Of a stretch of 64,000 bases of DNA, positions 44,545-54,256 are shown one piece after another. The translations under genes were made by a program, and so were the position numbers. Each line of letters begins with the position of its first letter. Within the stretch, counting starts at the first letter, position 1. A model generated the notes under the pieces. That model saw nothing but the letters and a program-made list of their open reading frames with translations. It was not told the DNA's origin and did no database searches. The DNA is from Allocoprobacillus sp002160865 (GTDB lineage: Bacteria > Bacillota_I > Bacilli_A > Erysipelotrichales > Coprobacillaceae): NCBI RefSeq assembly GCF_042850985.1, contig NZ_AP031415.1, positions 2,480,001-2,544,000 of the forward strand, in the 5' to 3' direction.

Positions 44545-46879
44545 ATGTTGTCCTTTCAATGATTTCATCTTGTAATTTATGTGCTAACTCTACAAAATAA
44601 GCTGTATATCCTGCCACACGAATCGTTAATGATTTATGGAGCTGTGGATGAATCTTGGCATCTTGTAAATCTTCACGTCTGACAACATTAAATTGAATAT
44701 GTGGAACTTTTAAATCAACAAAAGCTCTTAAAAAGTTTTCAAATTTGTTCATGCCATTTTTTGTTTGAAAAAACTCTGGTAAAAACTTCATATTCAATAA
44801 ACCACCATTGGTTGTCAAACTATTATTTAAGCGTGATACTGATTTAAGAACTGCAGTTGGACCTTTTAAATCACGTCCATATACCGGTGACATACCACCA
44901 TCAGCTAATGGCGTTAAAGCATTTCTTCCATCTGGCGAAGCTCCTACATTTTCTCCCATTGGTACATGTGCAGAAACGGTATACATTCCTGTATGGTAAG
45001 GCCCACCACGATAATTCGTATAATCTTTCATTCTTTCTCTAAAATACTCAGCCCATTTTGCTCCTAAACGATCAACCCATTCCACATCATTTCCATACTT
45101 AGGCACTTTATTCAATAGCATAGTCTGTATGATTTCATAGCCTTGAAAATCAGCCTGTAAAGCTTTCAATAATTTTCCAGCCTCAATCACACCATCATCA
45201 TAAACCAACTTTTTCATTGCTGCTAATGAATCAGCCAGATTGGCAATTTGAATCATCTGGATACCAGATAAATTATACTTAGCCCCACCTTTAGTCACAT
45301 CCAATCCTTTTTCTAAACAATCATCAATGACTGATGATAAAAAGGCAGTAGGTAAACAATCTTGATGGGCTTTTTCAACAATAATTTCACATTGCATCAT
45401 TTTTTCAATAAAATAATCGATTTGTTTTTGAAATGCATTTTCTAAATCATCAAATGTTTCATAAGTATCTAAACCACCTAAATCCAAACCTATTTGTTCA
45501 TGTGTAAGCAAACATTTACCATGATTCAATGTTAGTTCTAACGCTTTATTCAAATTAAACATAGCTGCATCAGACCAGCCTAAATTATTACCATGTGTTG
45601 TTAATTCAACACATCCTACAATCGCATAATTCAAAGCGTCTTTCTTTTCAATTCCTAAATCTATTAACGCATGGATAATCGCTTCATCATTGAAGAATTG
45701 AGGCATTCCACTTCCTTTAGATACAACTTCTATTGCCTTTTGCATCAACTCATGAGAACTATGACGATTTAATCTTACAGATAAATTAGGTTGTGGTAAT
45801 CCTAAATCATATTGACATTGTAAGCAAAGCAAAGATAATTCATTATAAGTATCATTACCATTTTCATCAAGACCACCAATCGCAATGTTAAATCCAATTG
45901 GGAATCCCGCAAAATATTTCGCACTATTTTGATTACGTAAATAAACAATCTGATTAAATTTTAGCCATAAACATTCTAAGATGTCTAAAGCATCTGCCAT
46001 AGATATTTTTCCAGCTTCAATATCTTTTTGATAATAGGGATATAAGTATTGATCCATTCTTCCAGGTGAAAATGAAGAAGCATTGGATTCCATATGCAAC
46101 AATACAAATAAAAACCATAGTGATTGCACTGCTTCATGGAATGTTTCTGGTGGACGTTTTGTGAGATTTAAACAATTATTTGCGACAGTTTTCAAAGATT
46201 GTTGATAAGATCCTTCAACATCATGAATATTTTCCATAATCATATCATAATAACGTTTCATAAATGTACATGCACCTTGCATAACAAGAATAACACATTC
46301 ATAAAATTCTTTTTGTGATTCATCACAAGTTTTTAATTTTTCTTGAGCTTGTTTCATCAATCCTTGTGGTCCAAGTTTCAACCACAAAGCCGTATCTGGG
46401 CAAATATGTCCTTGCGCATGATCTTTTTGATTAATTTTGACAACTTTTGCGATAGCTTGAATATCCTCTCCTCCACGATGTTTAATCACATCTTCCATCG
46501 TTTTCCCTTTCCAGTAAGGATAAATCTTTTCTCTAAATTCTTGAATATCTTCTTCTTTAACTAAGAATTGATCTTGGGGACGTGTTGGCAATGTTTCAAA
46601 TTCCTTATCTATCCATGAACAACCACTCTCAGGAAAAACAACACCATATCTGACACCCTTTGTACGATTACCAACAATCAATTCTTCTTTTTCAAAACCT
46701 ATTTCCAATTCTTCCATTGCTGTCTTTAAAGATAAAGCTCTTTTTTTAGGAACAGATAAAGATTCATTTTCCTGATAAACACGTGTAATGATACGAGCCT
46801 GTTCAATTGAAGCATAACGTGGTGAAGATAACATTTTCTCTTTTAATATTTGAATTCTTTGACTCATTAATTTTTCCAT
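44531..46879 (-). CDS. Glycyl radical enzyme, YbiW/PflD-like
   Basis: This 782-residue protein has the thiyl cysteine Cys423 and base Glu425 in GCVE, as in dehydratase/lyase-type glycyl radical enzymes rather than the double Cys of pyruvate formate-lyase. The radical Gly757 lies in RVAGYTAYF. AGGAGG precedes the ATG. Partners are an activase, an FSA-type aldolase and a DeoR regulator. From memory, YbiW-type enzymes with FSA have been linked to 1,5-anhydroglucitol 6-phosphate breakdown; if so, the product would be 1-deoxyfructose 6-phosphate. That assignment is inference. Confidence 0.88.
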   Translation of the reverse strand: MEKLMSQRIQILKEKMLSSPRYASIEQARIITRVYQENESLSVPKKRALSLKTAMEELEIGFEKEELIVGNRTKGVRYGVVFPESGCSWIDKEFETLPTRPQDQFLVKEEDIQEFREKIYPYWKGKTMEDVIKHRGGEDIQAIAKVVKINQKDHAQGHICPDTALWLKLGPQGLMKQAQEKLKTCDESQKEFYECVILVMQGACTFMKRYYDMIMENIHDVEGSYQQSLKTVANNCLNLTKRPPETFHEAVQSLWFLFVLLHMESNASSFSPGRMDQYLYPYYQKDIEAGKISMADALDILECLWLKFNQIVYLRNQNSAKYFAGFPIGFNIAIGGLDENGNDTYNELSLLCLQCQYDLGLPQPNLSVRLNRHSSHELMQKAIEVVSKGSGMPQFFNDEAIIHALIDLGIEKKDALNYAIVGCVELTTHGNNLGWSDAAMFNLNKALELTLNHGKCLLTHEQIGLDLGGLDTYETFDDLENAFQKQIDYFIEKMMQCEIIVEKAHQDCLPTAFLSSVIDDCLEKGLDVTKGGAKYNLSGIQMIQIANLADSLAAMKKLVYDDGVIEAGKLLKALQADFQGYEIIQTMLLNKVPKYGNDVEWVDRLGAKWAEYFRERMKDYTNYRGGPYHTGMYTVSAHVPMGENVGASPDGRNALTPLADGGMSPVYGRDLKGPTAVLKSVSRLNNSLTTNGGLLNMKFLPEFFQTKNGMNKFENFLRAFVDLKVPHIQFNVVRREDLQDAKIHPQLHKSLTIRVAGYTAYFVELAHKLQDEIIERTTYDNI

Positions 46880-46888
46880 AGTCCCCTC

Positions 46889-47650
46889 CTACAACATCTC
46901 AATATCATAAATTTTCATATACTCTTGATAATCTTGATTCAATACATCACTTAAAATCAACCCATCTACATCTTTTAAATTTCCATAAATAAACTGTCCA
47001 TCTTCACTTAGCTTTCTTGTTTCACACAAAAGATAATTTCTCTGACTCTGTTTCATAACTCTTTGTTTCATCAAACCATCTTCAATATAATATGTAGAAA
47101 CATCTCCATTATCTAATTGAACACCTACAACCCCTAAAAATGCTTTATCAATCTTAAATTGTTGAATCATCTGTAAAGATAATCCACCCCAAAAGCCATC
47201 TCTTTCCTTATTCAATTCACCACCAATAAAGACAACTGATATATTTTGATTATCTTTTAAGACATCTAATATTTCTATCATATTAGTGATGACAATAAGA
47301 GATAAAGAAGAAACATTCAATAAATGAGCCACTTCTACATTTGTTCTTGAAATATCTAAATAAATCGTATCTTGATTTTCTAATAATGATATGACTTTTT
47401 TCGCTATTTCTTGGCGTTGCTTATCATTCATATCTTTACGCTGTATACTACTATACAAATGGGGATTTTTACGAAGACTCATAGCTCCTCCATAAGTCTT
47501 TTTCAATAATCCTTTTTTCTCTAAAAGACTTAAATCCTTACGGATACAATCTTCAGTCACCTGATATTTTAAGCTCAATTCCTTAACCTTAACATGACCA
47601 GATAAATTGACCTGATTTACAATATCATCTTGCCTTTCTTTCGCAAACAT
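46889..47650 (-). CDS. DeoR-family repressor
   Basis: This protein of about 253 residues has an N-terminal DeoR helix-turn-helix (VKVKELSLKYQVTEDCIRKDLSLLEKKG in part) and a C-terminal sugar-phosphate sensor domain (DTIYLDISRTNVEVAHLL, FIGGELN). The ATG at 47650 follows GAGGG. It is the first gene of the glycyl radical operon and probably represses it until a sugar phosphate is present. Confidence 0.88.
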   Translation of the reverse strand: MFAKERQDDIVNQVNLSGHVKVKELSLKYQVTEDCIRKDLSLLEKKGLLKKTYGGAMSLRKNPHLYSSIQRKDMNDKQRQEIAKKVISLLENQDTIYLDISRTNVEVAHLLNVSSLSLIVITNMIEILDVLKDNQNISVVFIGGELNKERDGFWGGLSLQMIQQFKIDKAFLGVVGVQLDNGDVSTYYIEDGLMKQRVMKQSQRNYLLCETRKLSEDGQFIYGNLKDVDGLILSDVLNQDYQEYMKIYDIEML

Positions 47651-47733
47651 TGCCACCCTCTTTTCTTATTTTTTATTATTTAATATTATTATATATTGTT
47701 TTTTATTAATTTTAACATATTTTCTCAAATAGA

Positions 47734-47759
47734 AAAGACATCAGTTTTCACCAATGTCC
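47734..47759 (-). terminator. Weak terminator after the zinc-ribbon membrane protein
   Basis: GACAT and ATGTC arms around a 12-base loop are followed by TTTTC on the minus strand; the stem overlaps the gene's stop. Confidence 0.4.
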
Positions 47760-48595
47760 TGTCCTAAAGATAAATAAACAAAATAATTATCATCACTACC
47801 TAAAGATTCACTGAAATAAACACTTGAATCATCCTGATAATCACTTACCACAAAACGTGTATCATCATCTTCATCAACTTTTAATTGAGATTTATATTGT
47901 TCAATAGACTGATAAATATCTATCTGAAATCTTTCATTTATTTTCTCTATAAGTGATGTATCCAAATAAATCGGATTTTCTCTTATACTTCCTTGATTCG
48001 TCCAAGATAAAGTGACAGACTGATGATACGGCTGTTGTTCAAGAAAACTCATAGAAGCCGTTAAACTCACAGTATCATATGTGCCATATACATTTATATA
48101 AGCACTATATTCATCTTCATAAATACTATAATTTTCAGAAACATCAACATCCATCAATAATTCATCAGTAAAGAAAGTTGTTAAATCATTTTCATAGTCC
48201 AACGCTAATTGTAAAGTTCCATCATCATCACCATTATCAATACCTTCCTGTAATGATTCACCCGTAAATTCTGTATAGTTATGACTATTATAATCTGTGA
48301 CAATATTCCCTACAAACACTGCCATCCCCTGCCCTATAACAATCAAAGCTATAATAAAAATAATATATTTTTTAAAAGTTCGTGATTTTTTTTGTTGCGA
48401 AAAACGACCCGATGTTTGACTGCGTGATTGATAGAACTTCCTTTTTTTCTTTGGTTTAAAGATTTCTGGTTCTGGATATTCAGTAGATATTGTTTGACTA
48501 TGAGTGATGTTTGAACTTCCTCGAACACGATAACCACAGTTAGGACATCTATCAGCTCCTGGAGGTATTTTTGTATCACATACGTCACAACGCAT
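47741..48595 (-). CDS. Zinc-ribbon single-pass membrane protein
   Basis: This 284-residue protein opens with a zinc ribbon (CDVC at 3-6, CPNC at 17-20). A basic, Ser-rich stretch to about 75, a membrane helix (about 76-98) and an acidic extracellular domain follow. The ribbon-helix-exodomain layout is widespread in Firmicutes, without known function. An RSQTSGRFSQQKKS stretch just before the helix is positive, fitting a cytoplasmic N-terminus. Confidence 0.7.
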   Translation of the reverse strand: MRCDVCDTKIPPGADRCPNCGYRVRGSSNITHSQTISTEYPEPEIFKPKKKRKFYQSRSQTSGRFSQQKKSRTFKKYIIFIIALIVIGQGMAVFVGNIVTDYNSHNYTEFTGESLQEGIDNGDDDGTLQLALDYENDLTTFFTDELLMDVDVSENYSIYEDEYSAYINVYGTYDTVSLTASMSFLEQQPYHQSVTLSWTNQGSIRENPIYLDTSLIEKINERFQIDIYQSIEQYKSQLKVDEDDDTRFVVSDYQDDSSVYFSESLGSDDNYFVYLSLGQDIGEN

Positions 48596-48712
48596 AAAAC
48601 TCTCCCCTTTCCCCTAAATATGTCTATAAATATATTATAGTTGTTTATTAACAAAAATAGAAGAAAAGTTTACATATTTCGTCATAATCACTCCTATCCA
48701 TAAATATTTTTT

Positions 48713-50158
48713 CTATTCTTTTAAAGTATAATATTTTTGATATCTGCTTCTTGGTTTTTCTGGAATCGTCATTTCTAATCGTCCTTCTTTTATAAGTGGT
48801 ACAATATATTTGTTTGTTACATAGCTTGTTGTCTTAATATTTAAGAATCCCATAATTTCTTGTCGTGATCTTGGTATCTGACAAAATTCTAATAATTGAT
48901 CATAATCATCTTTTTCATCAATATGTTGTTCTTCTTTTCTTTGATTATATAGAGTTACAACAAATTCATTTCTCAAATTTTGAAAAACCGGGTCAGGTAA
49001 ATTCATTTTTCTCATCTCACGATAAATAGTGGGAATACCAGAATATCTATTTTCTGTATTTAGTAGAGATTCCGACATAGTTGCTAAAACAGGATTACGT
49101 AAATCAGGGCGAGAATGTCCTAAATCTTCAACTGTCATACGTCCATAAAGACCACCTGGACTATGAATTTCTAGACGATTTGAATAAAAATAAATCTGTA
49201 TTGGTGTTCCTTCTGTATATTGACTATAATCACGATGAATCAAAGCATTTAAAATAATTTCTCGAATGGCATTAATAGGATATTCTGTGACATCCTCTCT
49301 ATTTCCTGTTTGAGGATTAATGATTGTTTCTACTTTCATATTTCTTTGACAAAAAGCAATAGCACCATCAAGCATTTCAATCAAAGTTCCTTCTATTCTT
49401 TTATTATCTAAAAAACGTGCTCCTTGATTTGATAGATCACCTAAATTTTCTCCCGGCACAACAACTGCAATAATAGCCATTTGTGGCAGATATCCTTGAG
49501 GATATATCCCAAAATTCATCACGGCAGCAAGTGTTGGTATACCATTTCTAGAGATAGATAACATTTCATACACTTGTTCATCAGATAATTTTGAGAATCC
49601 TGGCTTATTAATTTTCATTGTTAAAATATATTTTTCTAATTCTTCTTTTCTCAATAAATCAAATGTCGCTCTTTCAATTGGTCTTTCATCATCATGAACA
49701 TGTTTTTTAAACGCTTCATATGAGTAGATTTCATAGTCAGTCATAGGAAGATCGGCATCTCCAACACGAACATATGAGCCTTTGACTTTTCCTGCACCAG
49801 CATAATAACATGGTCTTTCTGTTATATCAACGGATGGAATTTCAGCACTACATATATCTAAACCATGATACTTAGCAACAGTAAACATTGCACGAGCAGG
49901 TGGAACCATTTGATTACATTGTTCTGTCACTTTCTTTTGTAAATCATGAACATCATATACACCTACAGCTTCAAAACCTTTTGTTTCATCTAATCCAAAC
50001 AAAATAATTCCTCCACCATCTTGATTAGAAAAACTAGATAAAGTATCATACAATCTCTTAGGATAACCACCATGAGCAGCTTTAACTTCAACTGTCTGTG
50101 TTTCGCTTTTCAATTGAGTAATTGATGATGTCAATTCTATAAGTTCTTCACTTAACAT
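48713..50158 (-). CDS. AlbA_2 domain protein with HATPase_c_4 (ATP-binding regulator)
   Basis: This 481-residue protein has an N-terminal AlbA_2/Schlafen-like domain (EVKAAHGGYPKRLYDTLSSFSNQDGGGIILFG) and then an HATPase_c_4 region (NAIREIILNALIHRDYS, RLEIHSPGGLYG). A C-terminal winged helix (SRQEIMGFLNIKTTSYV) follows. Such proteins are described as putative transcriptional regulators with nucleic-acid and ATP binding. AAGGAGG precedes the ATG. The upstream 285 bases carry an unusual phased heptamer array, a plausible binding region for this protein. Confidence 0.82.
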   Translation of the reverse strand: MLSEELIELTSSITQLKSETQTVEVKAAHGGYPKRLYDTLSSFSNQDGGGIILFGLDETKGFEAVGVYDVHDLQKKVTEQCNQMVPPARAMFTVAKYHGLDICSAEIPSVDITERPCYYAGAGKVKGSYVRVGDADLPMTDYEIYSYEAFKKHVHDDERPIERATFDLLRKEELEKYILTMKINKPGFSKLSDEQVYEMLSISRNGIPTLAAVMNFGIYPQGYLPQMAIIAVVVPGENLGDLSNQGARFLDNKRIEGTLIEMLDGAIAFCQRNMKVETIINPQTGNREDVTEYPINAIREIILNALIHRDYSQYTEGTPIQIYFYSNRLEIHSPGGLYGRMTVEDLGHSRPDLRNPVLATMSESLLNTENRYSGIPTIYREMRKMNLPDPVFQNLRNEFVVTLYNQRKEEQHIDEKDDYDQLLEFCQIPRSRQEIMGFLNIKTTSYVTNKYIVPLIKEGRLEMTIPEKPRSRYQKYYTLKE

Positions 50159-50244
50159 GATTTTCCTCCTTTAAAATTAAACTATTTTTTCATACATTCA
50201 TTAATTATCATTTGTTTTCTAAATTCATTTTAGAATAATATTTC

Positions 50245-50267
50245 ACTTAAATCAATAAAATTTAAGT
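50245..50267. promoter_or_regulatory. Inverted repeat ACTTAAAT-N7-ATTTAAGT
   Basis: Perfect 8-base arms lie at the promoter-proximal end of the heptamer array, about 90 bases upstream of the AlbA_2 gene. It could be an operator. Confidence 0.45.
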
Positions 50268-50387
50268 TATTTTTCATTATTTCATTTAATATTTAAGTTA
50301 TTTTTCTGTTATTTAGTTATTTATTCACTTATTTCAGTTATTTGTTGAGTTATTTCATAATTTGTTCACTTATTTGTTTAGTTATTT
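50266..50387. repeat. Helically phased array of GTTATTT-like heptamers
   Basis: Heptamers GTTATTT or CTTATTT start at 50266, 50297, 50308, 50316, 50328, 50337, 50349, 50369 and 50381, with weaker copies at about 50276 and 50359. Eleven steps cover 115 bases, about 10.5 bases per step, which is one helical turn. On the minus strand they read AAATAAC. The array lies between the rsmG terminator and the AlbA_2 gene. Confidence 0.75.
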
Positions 50388-50421
50388 TATTTATTATCAA
50401 CTGAAATCATATAAATATACG

Positions 50422-50445
50422 AAAAAACGCATCAACTGATGCGTT
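50422..50445 (-). terminator. Terminator of the mnmG-rsmG operon
   Basis: AACGCATCA and TGATGCGTT form a tight stem overlapping the rsmG stop codon, followed on the minus strand by TTTTT. Confidence 0.85.
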
Positions 50446-51148
50446 ATAATGGTTTCTTTTTAATTCTACTAAAATCTCTAGGATATTGAATGGGTGTATT
50501 CTTTACTTTATGTATATAAATATTACAACGATGGTCGTTTTCATCTGTTAATGTAAAGCTTTCCTGTCTCTTGACTTTTCCACCTAATTTTTCTATACCT
50601 TGCATAGCTTCCTGTAGTTCTTCTTGAGCTTTTAATCCTTTTAAAGTTATAAAATCTCCATCAACTTTCACTAAAGGCAAGCATAATTCATCTAAAATAT
50701 TTAATCTAGCGACTGCTCTTGCTGTGACAATGTCAAATGATTCACGATGTTTTTTCGCATATTCTTCTGCTCTTGAAGCCATAGCTTGAACATCTTTTAA
50801 ATCTAAAACTTGAATCAAATGTTTTAAAAATGTAATACGCTTTGAAAGAGAATCTACAATTGTCACTTTTAATTCTGGATAGACAATCTTTAAAGGAATA
50901 GAAGGAAAACCTGCACCTGCTCCTACATCACATAAAGATTGATTGGATAATTCATAATCAAATGAAATTGTTAATGAATCATAAAAGTGTTTTAAATAAA
51001 CATCTTCTTTTTGAGTAATAGCTGTGAGATTCATTTTTTGATTCCATTCAACTAATGTTTGATAATAAAGTTCAAACTGTTCAAGTTGTTGATCTGTTAA
51101 AGTGATACCTTTATCTAAAAGGGCTTGTATAAATTGTTCCTGATTCAT
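50444..51148 (-). CDS. rsmG: 16S rRNA (guanine527-N7)-methyltransferase
   Basis: RsmG (GidB) methylates G527 of 16S rRNA. The 234-residue protein shows QKMNLTAI, CDVGAGAGFPSIPLKIVYPE (SAM motif), VDSLSKRITFL, ASRAEEYAK and TARAVARLNIL, all family signatures. It follows mnmG by 9 bases, the usual gidA-gidB pair. Unlike in Bacillus, no noc or soj lies directly after it. Confidence 0.96.
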   Translation of the reverse strand: MNQEQFIQALLDKGITLTDQQLEQFELYYQTLVEWNQKMNLTAITQKEDVYLKHFYDSLTISFDYELSNQSLCDVGAGAGFPSIPLKIVYPELKVTIVDSLSKRITFLKHLIQVLDLKDVQAMASRAEEYAKKHRESFDIVTARAVARLNILDELCLPLVKVDGDFITLKGLKAQEELQEAMQGIEKLGGKVKRQESFTLTDENDHRCNIYIHKVKNTPIQYPRDFSRIKKKPL

Positions 51149-51157
51149 ATATACCTC

Positions 51158-53011
51158 TTAATAGTGTTGTTTTAAATAAATCAAAAGTACTGAAATATCA
51201 GCCGGATTGATTCCTGAAATACGTGATGCTTGTGCAATTGTGACAGGTCGAATCTGTGATAATTTTTGTTTTGCTTCTAAAGATAGATTTAACACATCTT
51301 CATAATCAATATCTTGAGGAATTTGTTTTTCTTCCATCTTTCTTTGTTTTTCTACTTGTCTTAAAGTCTTATCAATATATCCTTTATACTTAATAAGAAT
51401 TGTTACTCTTTTTTCTTCTTCTGAAGTTAAATGAGCATTTTCAATATAAGGCTTTAATTTTTGATAATCCATCTCTGGTCTTTGAAGTAAAACTTTCGCA
51501 CTGATTCCTTCTTTTAAAGGCGTTGAACCCAGTTCAACCAATAATTCATTGATTTCATGTTTAGGCGTAAAACGAATACTATCCAATCTTTCTATTTCTT
51601 CATGAATATGATTCATCTTTTCAACATAAGCCTGATAAACATCTTCTTTCACTAATCCGGCATCATAACCATATTGTCTTAATCTTTCATCAGCATTATC
51701 ATGTCTTAACAATAAACGATATTCAGCACGTGATGTCAACATACGATAAGGTTCTTTTGTCCCCTTTGTGACTAAATCATCAATCATAACACCAATATAA
51801 GCTTCATTTCTCTTTAAAATTAATGGTTCTTCATGATTGATCTTCTTTACAGCATTGATCCCTGCCATTAAACCTTGAGCTGCAGCTTCTTCATATCCAC
51901 TCGTTCCATTGATTTGTCCTGCTGTAAAAAGATTTTTAATCACTTTTGTTTCTAATGATGGCCATAATTGTAATGGATCAATCGCATCATATTCTATCGC
52001 ATAAGCATATTTTAAAATCTGACAGTTTTCCAATCCTGGAATCGTACGTATCATTTGTTCTTGAATATCATGAGGCATGGATGTTGAAAAACCTTGAACA
52101 TAAATAGTATTCATTTCTTTGGATTCTGGTTCTAAGAAAATCTGATGTTGTGGTTTATCAGAAAATTTCACAACTTTATCTTCAATAGAAGGACAATATC
52201 TTGGTCCTATTCCTTTGACAATCCCAGAATACATACTACATCTTGATAAATTATCTTTAATAATTTGATGTGTTGTTTCATTTGTATATGTTAAATAACA
52301 AGGAGTTTGTTTTTCAATAGGAACAAATGTTGTTGTTTCATAACTAAATGCAAGAGGTTCGTCAGTGCCTGGCTGTAATTGTGTTTTTGAATAATCCACA
52401 CTGTTGATTTCTACTCTTGGAGGTGTTCCTGTTTTCAGTCTTTGAATACGGAAGCCTAAATCTCTCAGTTGATCAGATAAATACAATGATGGCTTTTCCT
52501 GATCAGGTCCACTTGGTGTCTTTTGATCTCCAACCATGACTTCAGCTTTTAAATAAGTTCCAGTTGTTAATATGACAGTTTGACCAGCATATGTTTTTCC
52601 ATCAGCTAAAGTCACACCTTTAACTGTCTGATTTTCAATAATTAATCCTTCAACCATTGCTTCAACAATATCTAAGTTTTCTTGTTGTTTTAAAATCTTT
52701 TGCATATAACGTGGATAAGCTTTTTTATCTGCCTGAGCACGTAATGATTGGACTCCTGGTCCTTTGGCCGTATTTAACATCTTCATCTGTAAATAAGTAG
52801 CATCCGTTGTTTTTCCCATTTGTCCACCTAAAGCATCAATTTCCCTGACAATGATACCTTTTGCCGGTCCTCCAATGGATGTATTACAAGGCATTGAACC
52901 CACATTATCAAAATGTGATGTTACCAATAGTGTTTTTTTACCAATTCTTGACGTTGCTAAACAAGCTTCAATACCTGCATGTCCACCACCCACAACAATT
53001 ACATCATACAT
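51158..53011 (-). CDS. mnmG: tRNA uridine-5-carboxymethylaminomethyl modification enzyme
   Basis: MnmG (GidA) works with MnmE to modify the wobble uridine of several tRNAs using FAD and a folate. The 617-residue protein has the FAD loop VVGGGHAGIEA, SMPCNTSIGGPAKG, GTPPRV, CPSIEDKVVKF and GTSGYEEAAAQGL. The length is normal. It is the first gene of the mnmG-rsmG operon; mnmE is not in the window. Confidence 0.97.
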   Translation of the reverse strand: MYDVIVVGGGHAGIEACLATSRIGKKTLLVTSHFDNVGSMPCNTSIGGPAKGIIVREIDALGGQMGKTTDATYLQMKMLNTAKGPGVQSLRAQADKKAYPRYMQKILKQQENLDIVEAMVEGLIIENQTVKGVTLADGKTYAGQTVILTTGTYLKAEVMVGDQKTPSGPDQEKPSLYLSDQLRDLGFRIQRLKTGTPPRVEINSVDYSKTQLQPGTDEPLAFSYETTTFVPIEKQTPCYLTYTNETTHQIIKDNLSRCSMYSGIVKGIGPRYCPSIEDKVVKFSDKPQHQIFLEPESKEMNTIYVQGFSTSMPHDIQEQMIRTIPGLENCQILKYAYAIEYDAIDPLQLWPSLETKVIKNLFTAGQINGTSGYEEAAAQGLMAGINAVKKINHEEPLILKRNEAYIGVMIDDLVTKGTKEPYRMLTSRAEYRLLLRHDNADERLRQYGYDAGLVKEDVYQAYVEKMNHIHEEIERLDSIRFTPKHEINELLVELGSTPLKEGISAKVLLQRPEMDYQKLKPYIENAHLTSEEEKRVTILIKYKGYIDKTLRQVEKQRKMEEKQIPQDIDYEDVLNLSLEAKQKLSQIRPVTIAQASRISGINPADISVLLIYLKQHY

Positions 53012-53124
53012 TATTCCTCACACTCCTTTAATCTGTTTCATATTAGCACAAAATATTCATATTATCAAATTGAATTATTGATACATCTTCAATAGAGAAA
53101 ACTTTTTGGTATCTTGAAGTTTTC

Positions 53125-53154
53125 TTGTGCATAAAATAAAGCATATGTTATAAT
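53125..53154 (+). promoter_or_regulatory. Promoter of the CoA-binding protein gene
   Basis: TTGTGC and TATAAT are separated by 18 bases, 20 bases before the start codon. Just upstream, GAAAACTT and AAGTTTTC form an inverted repeat (about 53097-53124) that could be an operator. Confidence 0.6.
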
Positions 53155-53173
53155 ACTTTTGAGGTGAAAACGT

Positions 53174-53551
53174 ATGAATCCTAAAGATATATTAGAAAAA
53201 TATTATCATTTTGCAGTTGTGGGAGTTACTCCCAATCAAGAAAAATATGGTTATAAAATATTTAAACGTTTATTAGAAAAAGGATATCAAACTTATGGTG
53301 TATCTCCTATTTATCAAAATATAGATGATATCCCAACATATCCAAATCTAGAAGCAATAGATCATCCTATAGATGTTGTGGTTTTTGTCGTCAGTCCAAA
53401 ATACGCTTATGACTATGTTGATGAAATGTCTGGCATTGGTATTCGTTATGCATGGATGCAACCAGGAACATATGATGACCAGTTATTACAATATATGCAC
53501 GATCAAGGTATTACACCTGTTCCTGCCTGTATCTTAGTGGAAACAGAATAA
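53174..53551 (+). CDS. CoA-binding domain protein (YccU-like)
   Basis: This 125-residue Rossmann-like protein belongs to the small CoA-binding family, with FAVVGVTPNQEKYGYKIFKRL at the nucleotide loop, TYGVSPIY, DVVVFVVSPK and RYAWMQPG. The role of YccU-like proteins is unclear. GAGGTG precedes the ATG. It is a single gene with its own promoter and terminator, divergent from mnmG. Confidence 0.85.
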   Translation: MNPKDILEKYYHFAVVGVTPNQEKYGYKIFKRLLEKGYQTYGVSPIYQNIDDIPTYPNLEAIDHPIDVVVFVVSPKYAYDYVDEMSGIGIRYAWMQPGTYDDQLLQYMHDQGITPVPACILVETE

Positions 53552-53577
53552 ATCAGCCCATCAAGGCTGATTTTTTC
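53551..53577 (+). terminator. Terminator after the CoA-binding protein gene
   Basis: AATCAGCC and GGCTGATT form a perfect stem around CATCAA, followed by TTTT. The convergent gene ends at the same place. Confidence 0.85.
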
Positions 53578-54091
53578 AATTTTGTATCATTTGATGATTT
53601 TGATCATATAAAGTCCAATCAGCTATATGACATGAACTCCCCTCTAACATATAAATATCAAGAATATAGGAATCATTCATTTCTTTTTTATAAACTTTCC
53701 CATTATTCACAAAAGAATATTGAGAGGCATTTTGTTTATTCTTTCCATAAACAACAACCATAGCCTGATGAGAATCTGCATAATTGAAAGTATCTATGTC
53801 CTGGGAAGAAGAACTCTCTCCCCAAAATTGATAGTTATCCATCCATAAATTATGAACATTTTCATAAATAAGCAAATGACATTGAGCTTGATCGTCTTGA
53901 TAAACTATAAAATACAAATTATCCTGATATTTTACTTTTTCAATCGTTTCAAAATGACTATCTCTTTTTGATATATCTTGAATAAGATAACTATAAAAAT
54001 CTTGACTTTGACGATTCATCATAAATAAGCACCCTATAACCAGTAATATCAAACAAATCAAAACATGAAAATATTTCTTTATAACACTCAT
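53576..54091 (-). CDS. Hypothetical membrane-anchored or lipoprotein-like protein
   Basis: This 171-residue protein has a hydrophobic N-terminus with a lipobox-like VIGC at residues 18-21, followed by a Tyr- and Asp-rich extracellular domain. I do not recognise a family. A stretch SSSSQDIDTF and many aromatic residues suggest an exposed beta-rich domain. It stands alone, divergent from the PstS-like gene. Confidence 0.6.
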   Translation of the reverse strand: MSVIKKYFHVLICLILLVIGCLFMMNRQSQDFYSYLIQDISKRDSHFETIEKVKYQDNLYFIVYQDDQAQCHLLIYENVHNLWMDNYQFWGESSSSQDIDTFNYADSHQAMVVVYGKNKQNASQYSFVNNGKVYKKEMNDSYILDIYMLEGSSCHIADWTLYDQNHQMIQN

Positions 54092-54256
54092 AAATCATTC
54101 TCCTTCATATGTCATCTTTTCATAGAATGTCATAATTTTTATTTTTGTTCGACTCATTTTTATAAATATTTCATTAATTTTATGTTAAACAAAAATATAT
54201 TTTCATTTGTTATACACATCTTTATAGTACAATATCTTTAAGAGGTGATATCCATT

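Noticed and set aside
50159..50443. CRISPR array
   Set aside because: The repeated units are only about seven bases long, with spacing of one helical turn and no unique spacers; no cas genes are present.
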